The position numbers were made by a program, and so were the translations under genes. A stretch of DNA of 64,000 bases from the NCBI RefSeq assembly GCF_002233675.1, contig NZ_NMUQ01000002.1:905404-969403 (forward strand), written 5' to 3'. The notes beneath the pieces were generated by a model. That model searched no databases, had not been told where the DNA came from, and was given only the letters and a program-made list of their open reading frames with translations. Shown here one piece after another: positions 19,570 through 28,800 of the stretch. The stretch's first letter is position 1. Every line of letters starts with the position of its first letter. The stretch comes from Paenibacillus herberti. Lineage in GTDB: Bacteria > Bacillota > Bacilli > Paenibacillales > Paenibacillaceae.

Positions 19570-20967
19570 GTGAAACGGATGGCAGTAGTGCTTGCGGCAG
19601 GACAGGGCAAGCGGATGAAATCGAAGTTATACAAAGTGCTTCACCCGGTATGCGGCAAGCCGATGGTTGGGCATGTGATGGATACAGCGGAAAAGGCGGC
19701 CTGTGAGGAAATCGTCGTTGTGACGGGACATGGAGCTGCGCAGGTTCAAAGCTACTTGGATGGACGCGCTCAGTTCGTGCTGCAAGAGCAGCAGCTCGGT
19801 ACGGGCCATGCTGTGCTCCAGGCGGAAGCAATGCTTGGCGGCAAGGAAGGCGTAACGATCGTCATCTGCGGCGACACGCCGCTCGTTACAGCGGAGACAA
19901 TCGAGGCGATGCTGGAACTGCATGAGAGCAGCGATTCAGCTGCGACCGTGCTGACGGCCGAATTCGCTGATCCGACTGGCTATGGGCGCGTTATCAGAGA
20001 CCCTGAGGGAGCAGTAGAGCGCATTGTAGAGCAGAAGGACTGCTCTCCGGCGGAAGCGGCTGTGCAGGAGATTAACACCGGCACGTATTGCTTTGACAAC
20101 CGCAAGCTGTTCGAGGCGCTTGCTCGCGTGACCAACGATAACACACAGGGCGAATATTATCTGACGGATGTTATCGGCATCTTCGTCTCCGAGGGCCAGA
20201 TGGTGCAGGCTTACTGCACCTCCGATCTTGGCGAGGCGATTGGCGTCAACGACCGCATTGCGCTCGGTGAAGCAGAGCGCCTCATGCGCGAGCGCATCGT
20301 GCGCCGCCATCAGGTGAACGGTGTGACCTTCATCGACACAGCTGCCGCTTATATTGAGGCAGAAGTCGAGATTGGAGCCGACACGATTATTTATCCGGGT
20401 ACGGTGCTGCGCGGTCGTACGGTCATCGGCGAGGACTGCGTCATCGGACCGCAGGCGGACATCACGGATTCCGTCATCAGCAGCGGCGTAACGGTGCGTT
20501 ACAGCACGATCGACAAGTCCGAAGCGGGCGAGGGCAGCTCCATTGGGCCTTTTGCCAACCTGCGTCCGGGTTCCAAGCTCGGCAAGGATTGCAAAATCGG
20601 TGATTTCGTAGAGCTCAAAAATGCCGTGCTCGGAGATGAGAGTAAGGTATCCCATCTGAGCTATGTCGGCGATGCCGAGGTCGGCAGCGGCGTCAACATT
20701 GGCTGCGGCGCCATCACGGTCAACTATGACGGCTTCAATAAAGCGAAAACGATCATCGGCAACGATGCTTTCATCGGCAGCAATGTCAACCTGATCGCTC
20801 CGGTGCATATCGGAGACGGCGCTTATGTCGTGGCGGGTTCCACCGTCACGCATGATGTGCCGGGCGGTGATCTGGCTATCGCTCGCGAGCGCCAGGTCAA
20901 TAAGCCGGGTTACGCGGATAAGATCCGCGCTCGCGCTAAGGCGAAGAAGGAGCGGGGCCAGAACTAA
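19570..20967 (+). CDS. glmU: Bifunctional UDP-GlcNAc pyrophosphorylase / GlcN-1-P acetyltransferase
   Basis: A 465-residue GlmU that makes UDP-GlcNAc for peptidoglycan in two steps. The N-terminal uridylyltransferase carries AVVLAAGQGKRMKSKLYKVL (near 5-24) and GDTPLV near 101; the C-terminal half is a left-handed beta-helix of hexapeptide repeats with acetyltransferase residues around HLSYVGDAEVG and NYDGFNK (near 360-388). GTG 19570 is preferred: GGGAGGA lies nine to ten bases before it, while the in-frame ATG at 19561 directly abuts that site. In B. subtilis prs follows; here a terminator and ctc follow. Confidence 0.94.
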   Translation: MKRMAVVLAAGQGKRMKSKLYKVLHPVCGKPMVGHVMDTAEKAACEEIVVVTGHGAAQVQSYLDGRAQFVLQEQQLGTGHAVLQAEAMLGGKEGVTIVICGDTPLVTAETIEAMLELHESSDSAATVLTAEFADPTGYGRVIRDPEGAVERIVEQKDCSPAEAAVQEINTGTYCFDNRKLFEALARVTNDNTQGEYYLTDVIGIFVSEGQMVQAYCTSDLGEAIGVNDRIALGEAERLMRERIVRRHQVNGVTFIDTAAAYIEAEVEIGADTIIYPGTVLRGRTVIGEDCVIGPQADITDSVISSGVTVRYSTIDKSEAGEGSSIGPFANLRPGSKLGKDCKIGDFVELKNAVLGDESKVSHLSYVGDAEVGSGVNIGCGAITVNYDGFNKAKTIIGNDAFIGSNVNLIAPVHIGDGAYVVAGSTVTHDVPGGDLAIARERQVNKPGYADKIRARAKAKKERGQN

Positions 20968-20992
20968 GGCGCGCTGTATTCGGAAACAACCT

Positions 20993-21033
20993 GAACCGGA
21001 CCCCCCACACTATGTGGGGGGTTCGGTTTTTTG
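20993..21033 (+). terminator. Intrinsic terminator after glmU
   Basis: A strong, nearly perfect stem (GAACCGGACCCCCCACA with TGTGGGGGGTTCGGTT), loop CTA, ending in TTTTTT. Confidence 0.9.
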
Positions 21034-21110
21034 CCCCCTATGTAGCGGATTCTGCTGCTCTGTGCATGGAGGTTAACGGGATAATTGGAGCGGCTGGGAG
21101 ATGGCCTTGT

Positions 21111-21136
21111 GTTTAAGCGAAAGCTAGGATGGGTAT
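21111..21136 (+). promoter_or_regulatory. Sigma-B-like promoter of ctc
   Basis: GTTTAA (21111-21116), a 14-bp spacer and GGGTAT (21131-21136) match the sigma-B consensus and, as I recall it, the B. subtilis ctc promoter in sequence and spacing. It lies 62 bp before ctc. Whether this organism has sigma-B cannot be told from the window. Confidence 0.72.
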
Positions 21137-21197
21137 AGTTAGGGGAAGCTGGACAACCGTCCACAGGTGCAAGGACCTATAGAGGAGGAAGAAAATC

Positions 21198-21842
21198 ATG
21201 GCTATTACCATGCAAGCAGAAGCCCGTAGCAACGCATCCAAAGGAAGCCTGCGCAAGCTCCGCGAAGGAGGCAAGGTGCCTGCCGTGGTTTACGGCAAGA
21301 AGCTGGAATCTTCATCGGTTATTTCCCTGGACGAGAAGGAAGTGCTCCATCTGCTTCGTTCCCATCCCAACGCAATTATTGAGCTGAGTATCCCGAAAGC
21401 CGGCAAGCAGCCGGTCATGATTACGGATGTACAGCGCGATGCCTTGTCCCGCAAGCTGGTGCATATCGATATGCATCAGATCAATATGAATGAAGAAATT
21501 AAAGCATCGGTGCGCATCGATCTTACCGGCGATTCCACAGGCGTCCGCGAAGGCGGCGTACTGTCGGTGACGCTGCATGAAGTCGAGGTTCAATGTTTGC
21601 CGAATGACATACCGGAGTCAATCGAATTGGACATCTCCGCTCTCGGCGTAGGTGAGAACATATCGGTCGGCGATCTGAAGCTGCCGAAAAAGGTGCAGCT
21701 AACGACGGATGCCGAGCAGATCGTTGTAGCCGTACTGGCGCCGCAAAAAGAGGTTTCCGAGGAGGAAGCCGACGAAGCGGCCAAAGAGGACGAGAAGGCG
21801 GCTGCCCGTTCCGAGGATGCCAACGCGGTCGACGAGCAGTAA
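21198..21842 (+). CDS. ctc: 50S ribosomal protein L25/general stress protein Ctc
   Basis: A 214-residue L25/Ctc (TL5-type) protein. The N-terminal L25 domain (about 1-95) binds 5S rRNA, with GSLRKLREGGKVPAVVYGK near 15-33; the C-terminal beta domain (about 96-185) precedes an acidic tail rich in Glu, Asp and Ala. It is a ribosomal protein induced by stress in B. subtilis. GAGGAGGAAG lies before the ATG. The sigma-B-like promoter upstream supports stress control. Confidence 0.94.
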   Translation: MAITMQAEARSNASKGSLRKLREGGKVPAVVYGKKLESSSVISLDEKEVLHLLRSHPNAIIELSIPKAGKQPVMITDVQRDALSRKLVHIDMHQINMNEEIKASVRIDLTGDSTGVREGGVLSVTLHEVEVQCLPNDIPESIELDISALGVGENISVGDLKLPKKVQLTTDAEQIVVAVLAPQKEVSEEEADEAAKEDEKAAARSEDANAVDEQ

Positions 21843-21874
21843 CTCGCCGCAATGCGGCGTAGCAGCAAAGACGA

Positions 21875-21917
21875 AAAAGGCTGTTTCCTTCCGATACGGA
21901 GGGAGCAGCCTTTTTTA
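21875..21917. terminator. Bidirectional terminator between ctc and the minus-strand gene
   Basis: AAAAAGGCTG pairs with CAGCCTTTTTT around an imperfect inner helix. T-runs occur on both strands, so it can serve ctc and the convergent gene at 21949. Confidence 0.85.
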
Positions 21918-21948
21918 ATGCAGTTGCAATTGATTTTGCAGAAAAAAA

Positions 21949-22389
21949 CTAGGCAAAGTTATATACCCGTAACGTATAGGCATAAAAGTTGTTATTATCA
22001 ATATAGGCTGAAAAGTTTCTTGTTGCGCTAGCTCCTGTTATTCCGGTGTTTCCGTTCATTGTAAAACTAAAGGTCCCGAATTTAACGCCGGAATTACGGA
22101 TATCATATTCTGCTGTTTCAGTCCCTTGAATTGTAAATAGTTCTGATGATCGTGCATAACTAACACTAGTAGGCAAGGTTGGAATATTTTTAGGAGAGAC
22201 TAAATTAAATGTATAAACGCTTGTTGTGTTTACAATTTGAAACCGTTTTACTGCTGCTTCCACTGGTGGGTCATCCTCCCAAACGTTGCCTTTGAACATA
22301 CTCGTTACGATAACGAGCAGAATAAACAAGACCAAAACCATTCCAATGCGACTCCCGCTATAACGGCTAAATGTCGCCTCTTCGCTCAT
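21949..22389 (-). CDS. Hypothetical membrane-anchored protein
   Basis: A 146-residue protein of unknown function. Residues 1-15 are polar, about 16-34 form one membrane segment (MVLVLFILLVIVTSMF), and the rest is a Thr/Ser/Asn-rich, probably all-beta extracytoplasmic domain. No domain family is recognised; the membrane segment resembles that of small YjcZ-type sporulation proteins, but the C-terminal domain does not. The ATG at 22389 is eight bases after GGAGG; an upstream in-frame ATG overlaps that site. It is inserted against the operon direction between ctc and pth, adjacent genes in B. subtilis, and is A+T-richer than its neighbours, which hints at later acquisition. Confidence 0.65.
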   Translation of the reverse strand: MSEEATFSRYSGSRIGMVLVLFILLVIVTSMFKGNVWEDDPPVEAAVKRFQIVNTTSVYTFNLVSPKNIPTLPTSVSYARSSELFTIQGTETAEYDIRNSGVKFGTFSFTMNGNTGITGASATRNFSAYIDNNNFYAYTLRVYNFA

Positions 22390-22610
22390 AATAAATTCCT
22401 CCATTTAAGATCGATCGAGCTAATACTCTATGACTCTATTCTATGCCTGGCAGTGATTTCAGGACCGAGGCATCTATCCGATAGAGAGAAAAATAGGTTC
22501 GGATTCAGGCAAGCTGGGCCGTTTGTGCAGGATCGGACAGTGGGCGGAGCCGCTGTCTTTGTGGTACAGTGTTTCGTATCAGACTGTTACAGAGGGGTGC
22601 GGCAGCAAGC

Positions 22611-23171
22611 ATGAAATGGATCGTTGGGCTCGGCAATCCCGGGCCGCAATACACGGAGACCCGCCATAATATCGGCTTCAAAGTTGTGGATGCGCTGGCG
22701 GAGCGCTGGAACATCAAAGTGACGCAGACCAAATGCCGCGCGCTAATCGGCGAAGGCCGGATGGGCAGCGAGAAAGTATATTTGATCAAACCGATGACAT
22801 TCATGAACTTATCCGGTGAATCAATGCGGGCTTTCATGAATTATTTTAATGCGAGGCTGGAAGATGTCATCGTTGTATACGACGATATGGATACGGAGAC
22901 CGGCAAAATCCGCTTGCGTTATCAGGGCGGACCGGGCGGTCATAACGGCATCAAATCGATCATTCAAAATATGGGCACACAAAATTTCAATCGCATCCGT
23001 ATGGGCGTCTCGCGGCCGACAAACGGTATGGTCATTGCCGACTATGTCTTGTCTAATTTTCCGAAGAGTGACCGCGAGGCGGTGCAGGCGATGATTGATA
23101 AGGCCTGCGACGCGGCCGAGCATGCGCTGCAGAATCCATTTGATGATACGATGGGCAAGTTTAACGGCTGA
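22611..23171 (+). CDS. pth: Peptidyl-tRNA hydrolase
   Basis: A 186-residue Pth (SpoVC), which recycles tRNA from drop-off peptidyl-tRNA. Catalytic residues are visible: WIVGLGNPGPQYTETRHNIG (Asn and the essential His near 20), KPMTFMNLSG (near 63) and VYDDMD (Asp near 93). GGPGGHNGIKS lies near 107. The ATG at 22611 is about 12 bases after AGAGGGGTG, a long spacing, but it gives the conserved start. It is followed by fin and mfd as in B. subtilis. Confidence 0.94.
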   Translation: MKWIVGLGNPGPQYTETRHNIGFKVVDALAERWNIKVTQTKCRALIGEGRMGSEKVYLIKPMTFMNLSGESMRAFMNYFNARLEDVIVVYDDMDTETGKIRLRYQGGPGGHNGIKSIIQNMGTQNFNRIRMGVSRPTNGMVIADYVLSNFPKSDREAVQAMIDKACDAAEHALQNPFDDTMGKFNG

Positions 23172-23182
23172 ACGTACGGAGA

Positions 23183-23212
23183 TCATTAAAAAGCCATAAA
23201 GTGGGCATACTG
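23183..23212 (+). promoter_or_regulatory. Candidate sigma-F promoter of fin
   Basis: GGGCATACTG (23203-23212) matches the sigma-F -10 consensus GGnnAnAnTR fully. The -35 region, TCATT (23183-23187) 15 bp upstream, is poor. B. subtilis fin is under sigma-F, which supports the call. Confidence 0.5.
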
Positions 23213-23244
23213 TAGACAACGAAAAGTTGGACAGGAGGCCCACC

Positions 23245-23478
23245 ATGGCGATTCATTATGAGTGCCGTCATTGCCGGACACCGCTAGGTTCGATTTCCAG
23301 TCTACAGGGAATTACGGAAAATCGGCTCGGCTTACATTTCTTGACCCTTGAGGAACGCAGCGATATAATAGCCTATAATCCGGATGGCGATATGGTCCTG
23401 AAGCTTATCTGCGAGTACTGCAGTGAGGCTGTCGCTCGTAATCCGGAACTGTTGCTGGTATCGAACCCGCTGCAGTAA
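23245..23478 (+). CDS. fin: Anti-sigma-F factor Fin
   Basis: A 77-residue Fin (YabK) protein. In B. subtilis it is made in the forespore and antagonises sigma-F to let sigma-G take over. Zinc-ligand pairs CRHC (near 7-10) and CEYC (near 55-58) are visible, with LHFLTLEERSDII between. The ATG at 23245 is six bases after AGGAGG; the product length matches B. subtilis (76 residues). No hairpin with a clear T-run follows, so the 293-bp gap to mfd has no firm feature. Confidence 0.92.
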   Translation: MAIHYECRHCRTPLGSISSLQGITENRLGLHFLTLEERSDIIAYNPDGDMVLKLICEYCSEAVARNPELLLVSNPLQ

Positions 23479-23771
23479 ATTCATATTAAATAACAAGCAA
23501 CTACGCCAACTACCTACGCCGTCCTATGGATGGCGTACGTTTGCGGTGTGGATTCCGAGAATTTAGCCAATTAGTTCTAAATTCTAGTAGGGTAACATAG
23601 GCAAGAGCCTTGGCGGGTAGCTGAGGCTTCTTTGCGTGTTAGGATCCGCTGTCTGTCCAAGGCCCCTTGCATCGGGAGGCCTTTGTTGCCGTCTTCACGA
23701 GTAGATGCAGAGCAGAGTGAAACGACTTTGGGCAGGCAGATGCCAGGCTTCAACTGAAAAGGGGTGCCCCA

Positions 23772-26700
23772 TTGAAAGCGTTACTAGAGGCTTTTGCCGC
23801 TGACCAGGATTTCCAATCGGTTGTAGCTGGCTTCCGCAAGGGCATGAAGGAACAGATGGTCTCGGGTCTCGCGGGCTCTTCCCGTCAGGTGCTGATGGCC
23901 AATTTGCGTCGGGAATTCGACCAGCCGTTACTTGTCGTTACTCACAATATGTTCGCCGCCCAGAAAATCGCGGAAGATCTGCAGGAGCTGAGCGACGGCG
24001 AAGAGGTGCTGCTCTATCCGGCCAATGAGCTGGTAGCGGCCGAATCGGCCATCTCCAGCCCCGAAATGCTCGCTCAGCGAATGAATGTGTTAATCCGTCT
24101 GTCCCGCGGTTTCCGCGGGATTGTTGTTGTTCCCTTTTCCGGAGTACGGCGCTACTTGCCGCTCAAGGATGTGGTCGCGGAGGCGAAGATTGAGGTAAGC
24201 GTCGGCGGTGAGCTGCCGATGGAGTCTTTCCTGCAGCGCATGAATGCACTCGGTTATGTGCGGGCTGATCGCGTTGAGAACCGCGGCGAGATGAGCGTGC
24301 GCGGCGGCATCGTTGACTTTTTCCCTCTGACAGCGGATTCAGCGGTGCGTATCGAATGGTTCGACGACGAAGTTGATTCCATCCGTACCTTCGATCCTGA
24401 GGGCCAGCGATCGATCAAGAAGCTGGAGTCGTACATTGTGCCGCCTTGCCAGGAGCTGATCGCTGACGATCGGCGCTTCGCGGCAGCCGCTCAGCATGCG
24501 TCCGAGCTGCTGGATCAGCAACTGGAGAAAATGACCGACCGCAACGCCAAGGACCGACTGCGCTCCGAGATGAATGCAGAGCTGGAACGGCTGCGGCAGC
24601 ATATTTATTTTCCCGAACTTTATAAATACATTGCCCTACTCTATCCCGAGCGCCAGACGCTCTACGATTACATGCCTAAGGACACGCTGCTCGTGTTCGA
24701 CGAGCCGACACGCCTGATCGAGACGGCTCGCCAGCTCGAACGCGACGAGGCGGAATGGCAGGCCCATCTGCTTGGCAGCGGCAAGTCGCTGCCAAGCTTC
24801 AAGCTCGCCCGTGAGAGCGACGATGTGCTGTACCACCGACCGTTTCCAACACTGTTCCTGTCGTTGTTCCTGCGCCAGGTGCCTCATACGCAGCCGCAGA
24901 ATATTCTAAACTTCATGTGCCGGGGAATGCAGAACTTCCATGGTCAGATGAATGTACTCAAGTCCGAGATGGAGCGGTGGAAAAAGGCTGGCGCCAAAGT
25001 CATGATGCTAGCCGGTACCGGCGAGCGGATGGAGCGCCTGCGGCGTGTGCTTGGCGATTATGATATCGAACCTCCACAGCTGCTGGAAGGCGGTTTGGGC
25101 AGCGGCTTTGAGCTGCCGGGATCACATCTGGTCATCATCACCGAGGGTGAGCTGTTCTCGCAGAAGCAGCGCAAAACGCGCCGCGTCGACAAGAATATGG
25201 ACAATGCCGAGCGCATCAAGAGTTATACAGAGCTGAAGGTCGGTGACTATGTCGTCCATCAAAATCATGGCATAGGCAAGTATATGGGCATCGGTACGCT
25301 GGAAATCGGCGGCATTCACAAGGACTACATGCATATCCTTTATGCCGGTGGCGATAAGCTGTCCGTGCCAATCGACCAGATCGATCTGATCCAGAAGTAT
25401 GTCGGCTCCGAGGAGAAGGAACCGAAGGTTTATAAGCTGGGCGGCAGCGAGTGGACACGCGTCAAGAACAAGGTGCGCAGCTCCGTCAAAGATATTGCCG
25501 ACGACCTCATCAAGCTGTATGCTCAGCGCCAGGAGGCGAAGGGCTTCGGCTTCGCTCTCGATACCAACTATCAGAACGAGTTCGAGGCGATGTTCCCGTA
25601 CGATGAGACGCCGGACCAACTGCGCGCCATCCGCGAGATCAAGAAGGATATGGAGACGCAGCGCCCGATGGACCGGTTGCTTTGCGGTGACGTAGGCTAC
25701 GGCAAGACCGAGGTCGCTGTGCGTGCGGCGTTCAAGGCGGCTATCGAGGGCAAGCAGGTAGCGATTCTCGTACCAACAACGATTTTGGCGCAGCAGCATT
25801 ATGAAACGTTCCGCGAGCGTTTTTCCGAGTTCCCGTTCAAGGTGCAGGTGCTGAGCCGCTTCCGCTCCCGCAAGGAGCAAACCGAGACGATGAAAGGGCT
25901 GAAAAGCGGCACCGTCGACGTTGTCATTGGCACGCATCGCTTGTTGTCGCAGGATATCGTGTTCAAGGATCTTGGTTTGCTCATCGTTGATGAGGAGCAA
26001 CGTTTCGGCGTCTCCCATAAGGAGAAGCTGAAGCGGCTGAAGACGAATGTCGACGTATTGACGCTGACAGCGACGCCGATTCCGCGGACGCTGCATATGT
26101 CGATGCTCGGCGTGCGTGACTTGTCGGTTATCGAAACGCCGCCAGAGAACCGTTTCCCGGTGCAAACCTACGTGGTGGAATACAATATGGGGCTGGTGCG
26201 CGAGGCAATCGAGCGTGAGCTGGCGCGCGGCGGTCAGGTGTACTATTTGTACAACCGTGTGCAAGGTATCTATCAGATGGCGGAGCTGCTGAGCTCGCTC
26301 GTGCCTGAGGCGAAGGTGGCGGTTGGCCACGGCCAGATGTCGGAGCAGGAGCTGGAGAAGACGATTCTCGACTTCCTTGACGGTGAATCCGACGTGCTGG
26401 TCAGTACGAGCATCATCGAGACAGGCGTGGACATTCCGAATGTGAACACATTGATCGTGCACGACGCGGACAAAATGGGCCTGTCCCAGCTGTACCAGCT
26501 GCGCGGACGGGTAGGCAGGTCGAACCGTATCGCCTATGCGTATTTCACGTATCAGCGGGACAAGGTGCTGACCGAGGTCGCCGAGAAGCGGCTCCAGTCG
26601 ATCAAGGAATTTACGGAGCTTGGCTCCGGCTTCAAAATCGCTATGCGTGACCTGGCGATTCGCGGTGCAGGCAATTTGCTAGGGGGAGAGCAGCATGGTT

Positions 26701-27311
26701 TCATCGCCTCGGTCGGCTTCGACCTGTACTCACAGATGCTGGCCGACGAGATCGCCAGCCGCAAGAAGGAAATGTACGGCGAGGAGCAAGTGACGGAGAA
26801 GAAGGTCAATACCGTCATCGACCTCAGCTTGGACGCATACTTGCCTTCGGATTATATTTACGACAGCATCCAAAAAATCGAGATCTACAAAAAGGTGGCC
26901 GTGCTCTCTTCGCTTGAGGATACGGATGATCTGTTCGACGAGCTGACCGACCGGTTTGGCGATCTGCCGCAAGCGGTTAGCACATTGCTGGATGTCGGCC
27001 GTCTCAAAGTATACGGAGCGCGTTACGGCATCGAGTCGATCAGCGCTGGCAAAAATGACGAATGGACGCTGAAATTCAGCGCGTCTGCGTCACAGCAAGC
27101 TGACACACGAGCCATCGACGGGTTATGCCTGGCGTTCGAGAATCGCTTCCGCCGCATCGGTGGAAGTGGCAAAGGCGATGCGATGGAGCTAACTTTGCGC
27201 GGTAAGGGACTTGGCAGTGAGGAGCGGCTGGAGCTGACGCTTAAGCTGCTGAAGCGATTTGCTGAGGCAATCCAGCAAGGCAGCGAACTGGAAAATGCCG
27301 CTGGTAAGTGA
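23772..27311 (+). CDS. mfd: Transcription-repair coupling factor Mfd
   Basis: The 1179-residue Mfd translocase, which removes RNA polymerase stalled at lesions and recruits UvrA. The N-terminal UvrB-like region (about 1-350) includes YPANELVAAE and RGGIVDFFPL. The RNA polymerase interaction domain (about 490-560) contains DYVVHQNHGIGKYMG. The SF2 helicase motor has Walker A CGDVGYGKTE near 640, the DEEQ box near 740, TATPIPRTLHMSML near 775 and QLRGRVGRSNR near 910; a TRCF C-terminal domain follows. TTG 23772 is preceded by AAGGGGTG and gives the family N-terminus. Confidence 0.96.
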   Translation: MKALLEAFAADQDFQSVVAGFRKGMKEQMVSGLAGSSRQVLMANLRREFDQPLLVVTHNMFAAQKIAEDLQELSDGEEVLLYPANELVAAESAISSPEMLAQRMNVLIRLSRGFRGIVVVPFSGVRRYLPLKDVVAEAKIEVSVGGELPMESFLQRMNALGYVRADRVENRGEMSVRGGIVDFFPLTADSAVRIEWFDDEVDSIRTFDPEGQRSIKKLESYIVPPCQELIADDRRFAAAAQHASELLDQQLEKMTDRNAKDRLRSEMNAELERLRQHIYFPELYKYIALLYPERQTLYDYMPKDTLLVFDEPTRLIETARQLERDEAEWQAHLLGSGKSLPSFKLARESDDVLYHRPFPTLFLSLFLRQVPHTQPQNILNFMCRGMQNFHGQMNVLKSEMERWKKAGAKVMMLAGTGERMERLRRVLGDYDIEPPQLLEGGLGSGFELPGSHLVIITEGELFSQKQRKTRRVDKNMDNAERIKSYTELKVGDYVVHQNHGIGKYMGIGTLEIGGIHKDYMHILYAGGDKLSVPIDQIDLIQKYVGSEEKEPKVYKLGGSEWTRVKNKVRSSVKDIADDLIKLYAQRQEAKGFGFALDTNYQNEFEAMFPYDETPDQLRAIREIKKDMETQRPMDRLLCGDVGYGKTEVAVRAAFKAAIEGKQVAILVPTTILAQQHYETFRERFSEFPFKVQVLSRFRSRKEQTETMKGLKSGTVDVVIGTHRLLSQDIVFKDLGLLIVDEEQRFGVSHKEKLKRLKTNVDVLTLTATPIPRTLHMSMLGVRDLSVIETPPENRFPVQTYVVEYNMGLVREAIERELARGGQVYYLYNRVQGIYQMAELLSSLVPEAKVAVGHGQMSEQELEKTILDFLDGESDVLVSTSIIETGVDIPNVNTLIVHDADKMGLSQLYQLRGRVGRSNRIAYAYFTYQRDKVLTEVAEKRLQSIKEFTELGSGFKIAMRDLAIRGAGNLLGGEQHGFIASVGFDLYSQMLADEIASRKKEMYGEEQVTEKKVNTVIDLSLDAYLPSDYIYDSIQKIEIYKKVAVLSSLEDTDDLFDELTDRFGDLPQAVSTLLDVGRLKVYGARYGIESISAGKNDEWTLKFSASASQQADTRAIDGLCLAFENRFRRIGGSGKGDAMELTLRGKGLGSEERLELTLKLLKRFAEAIQQGSELENAAGK

Positions 27312-27528
27312 GTGTTTTAGAATGATGTTGGTTAGCAATGGGGGACGAGAGGGGCTCTTCTGTGGGGCTTAGCGCTGTGTGGTTCCGGCAGTCTGTGGCC
27401 TTGCCTTAAAGGCAGTCTCGCGGAAATGAAGAACCCTCGCTCCCTTTGCACCAATACTGCTTTGATGCGTTGCCTTGCAACTTCTGGTACACTGATAACA
27501 TGCCTTAACAGACCGAGAGGAGACGATT

Positions 27529-28584
27529 ATGGTAATTTCCAACAAGCGTCCGGCTCTGCGCCGCACGCTGCTGATCGTGATCGCAGCAGTGTTGGCTTTG
27601 GCCCTCGCCGCATGCGGCAAAAAAGAAGAAAATAACATCGCTGAATTTAAAGGTGGAACGGTAACCGAGAAGGAGTTCACTACCTTTACGAACGTGCTGC
27701 GTGTCGTGAATCCGCAGGTAGGTGCTTACCTGGACATGGCCGCTTACAAAAACATGATCCTGGACCAGTACATCGGGTACCAGCTGGTGAATAAGGAAGC
27801 AACCAAGGAAATGAAGGATAAAGCCGTTAAAGAAGCGGACAAGCAGTATCTGGATATCGAGAATGCTTATACCAAGAAAGTGCTTGATAAAAACATGAAG
27901 GATAACTCCATTGAGGCGTCCGATGTGAAGGACTTCATTGCACTGTCGCTGAGCGTGTCGGAAGTGATGGCCGCTAAAGTGACCGACGCGGAAGCCCAGA
28001 AGTACTATGATGAGAACAAAGAGGGGCTGACGAAAGTCACGCTGCGCCATGTGCTTGTTGGCTTCAAAGATCCAGCGGGCAAGGAGCGCAAAAAGGAAGA
28101 TGCGCTTGCACGCGCCAAGGAAGCCAAGGCGAAGATTGAAGCGTCAGGAGCGGATTGGAACGCGATCGCTAAGGAATATTCCGAAGACCCAGGTTCGGCA
28201 CAAAGTGGTGGTCAGTATGCTGAGCAGCCGGCTGGCGGTTGGGTAGAGAACTTTAAGAAAGCGGCGCTTGAGCAGAAGATCGGTGTTGTAGGCGAGCCTG
28301 TCGAGACCGAATATGGCTATCATGTCATTCAGGTGGAGAAACGGGACCTACCTACCTTCGATGCTGCTAAAGAAGAGGTCAAGATGACCATTTCCCAGAC
28401 GAAGCTTAATGACTACATGCAGAATGAAGTTCCTAAGCTGATCACCAAAAAAGAAGAGTTCAAAGATCCAGAACAGAGCCCGGCAGCTAATGCGGGCGGC
28501 AATGAAAACGGTGGCGGCGCCGCTAACAACGGCGGAGCGGCAAATGAAGGCGGAGCAGCGAATAACGGCGGTTCCGGTAAATAA
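27529..28584 (+). CDS. prsA: PrsA/SurA-type lipoprotein peptidyl-prolyl isomerase
   Basis: A 351-residue secreted lipoprotein foldase. The signal peptide ends in the lipobox LALAAC (Cys29). A SurA-like N-terminal helical region (about 40-150) precedes a parvulin PPIase domain (about 165-265) with TLRHVLVGF, the Gly-rich GSAQSGGQYA and YGYHVIQVEKRD. The tail (about 320-351) is Asn/Gly/Ala repeats (GGAANNGG type). It should fold proteins outside the membrane. GAGAGGAG lies before the ATG. PrsA-type genes next to mfd are not part of the B. subtilis order; which paralogue this is cannot be told. Confidence 0.88.
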   Translation: MVISNKRPALRRTLLIVIAAVLALALAACGKKEENNIAEFKGGTVTEKEFTTFTNVLRVVNPQVGAYLDMAAYKNMILDQYIGYQLVNKEATKEMKDKAVKEADKQYLDIENAYTKKVLDKNMKDNSIEASDVKDFIALSLSVSEVMAAKVTDAEAQKYYDENKEGLTKVTLRHVLVGFKDPAGKERKKEDALARAKEAKAKIEASGADWNAIAKEYSEDPGSAQSGGQYAEQPAGGWVENFKKAALEQKIGVVGEPVETEYGYHVIQVEKRDLPTFDAAKEEVKMTISQTKLNDYMQNEVPKLITKKEEFKDPEQSPAANAGGNENGGGAANNGGAANEGGAANNGGSGK

Positions 28585-28601
28585 TTGATTTAACCCCTGG
28601 G

Positions 28602-28640
28602 ACGTACCAAGAGCAGCAGCTGCTCTTGGTACGTATTTTG
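28602..28640 (+). terminator. Intrinsic terminator after prsA
   Basis: A near-perfect 16-bp stem, ACGTACCAAGAGCAGC with its complement, followed by ATTTTG. Confidence 0.82.
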
Positions 28641-28743
28641 TCGTTTGGGTGCTTAGAAGGATGCATTATCTATGACGACTTATCTCATAGCCATTCTCCC
28701 TTATTCTATGTAGGTGATTTAATTTCCTTAAATACAACCAACA

Positions 28744-28773
28744 AAAAAATCTCTCATCAGAGAGATTTTTTTT
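28744..28773. terminator. Bidirectional terminator
   Basis: AAAAAATCTCTC ATCA GAGAGATTTTTT: T-runs on both strands. It most likely ends the minus-strand gene at 28801. Confidence 0.85.
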
Positions 28774-28800
28774 CATTTTTATGAGTTTTTTAAACAACCC

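Noticed and set aside
19936-20853. 305-residue minus-strand open frame
   Set aside because: Antisense shadow of glmU.
25122-26462. 446-residue minus-strand open frame
   Set aside because: Antisense to the conserved motor domain of mfd; open because of codon bias.
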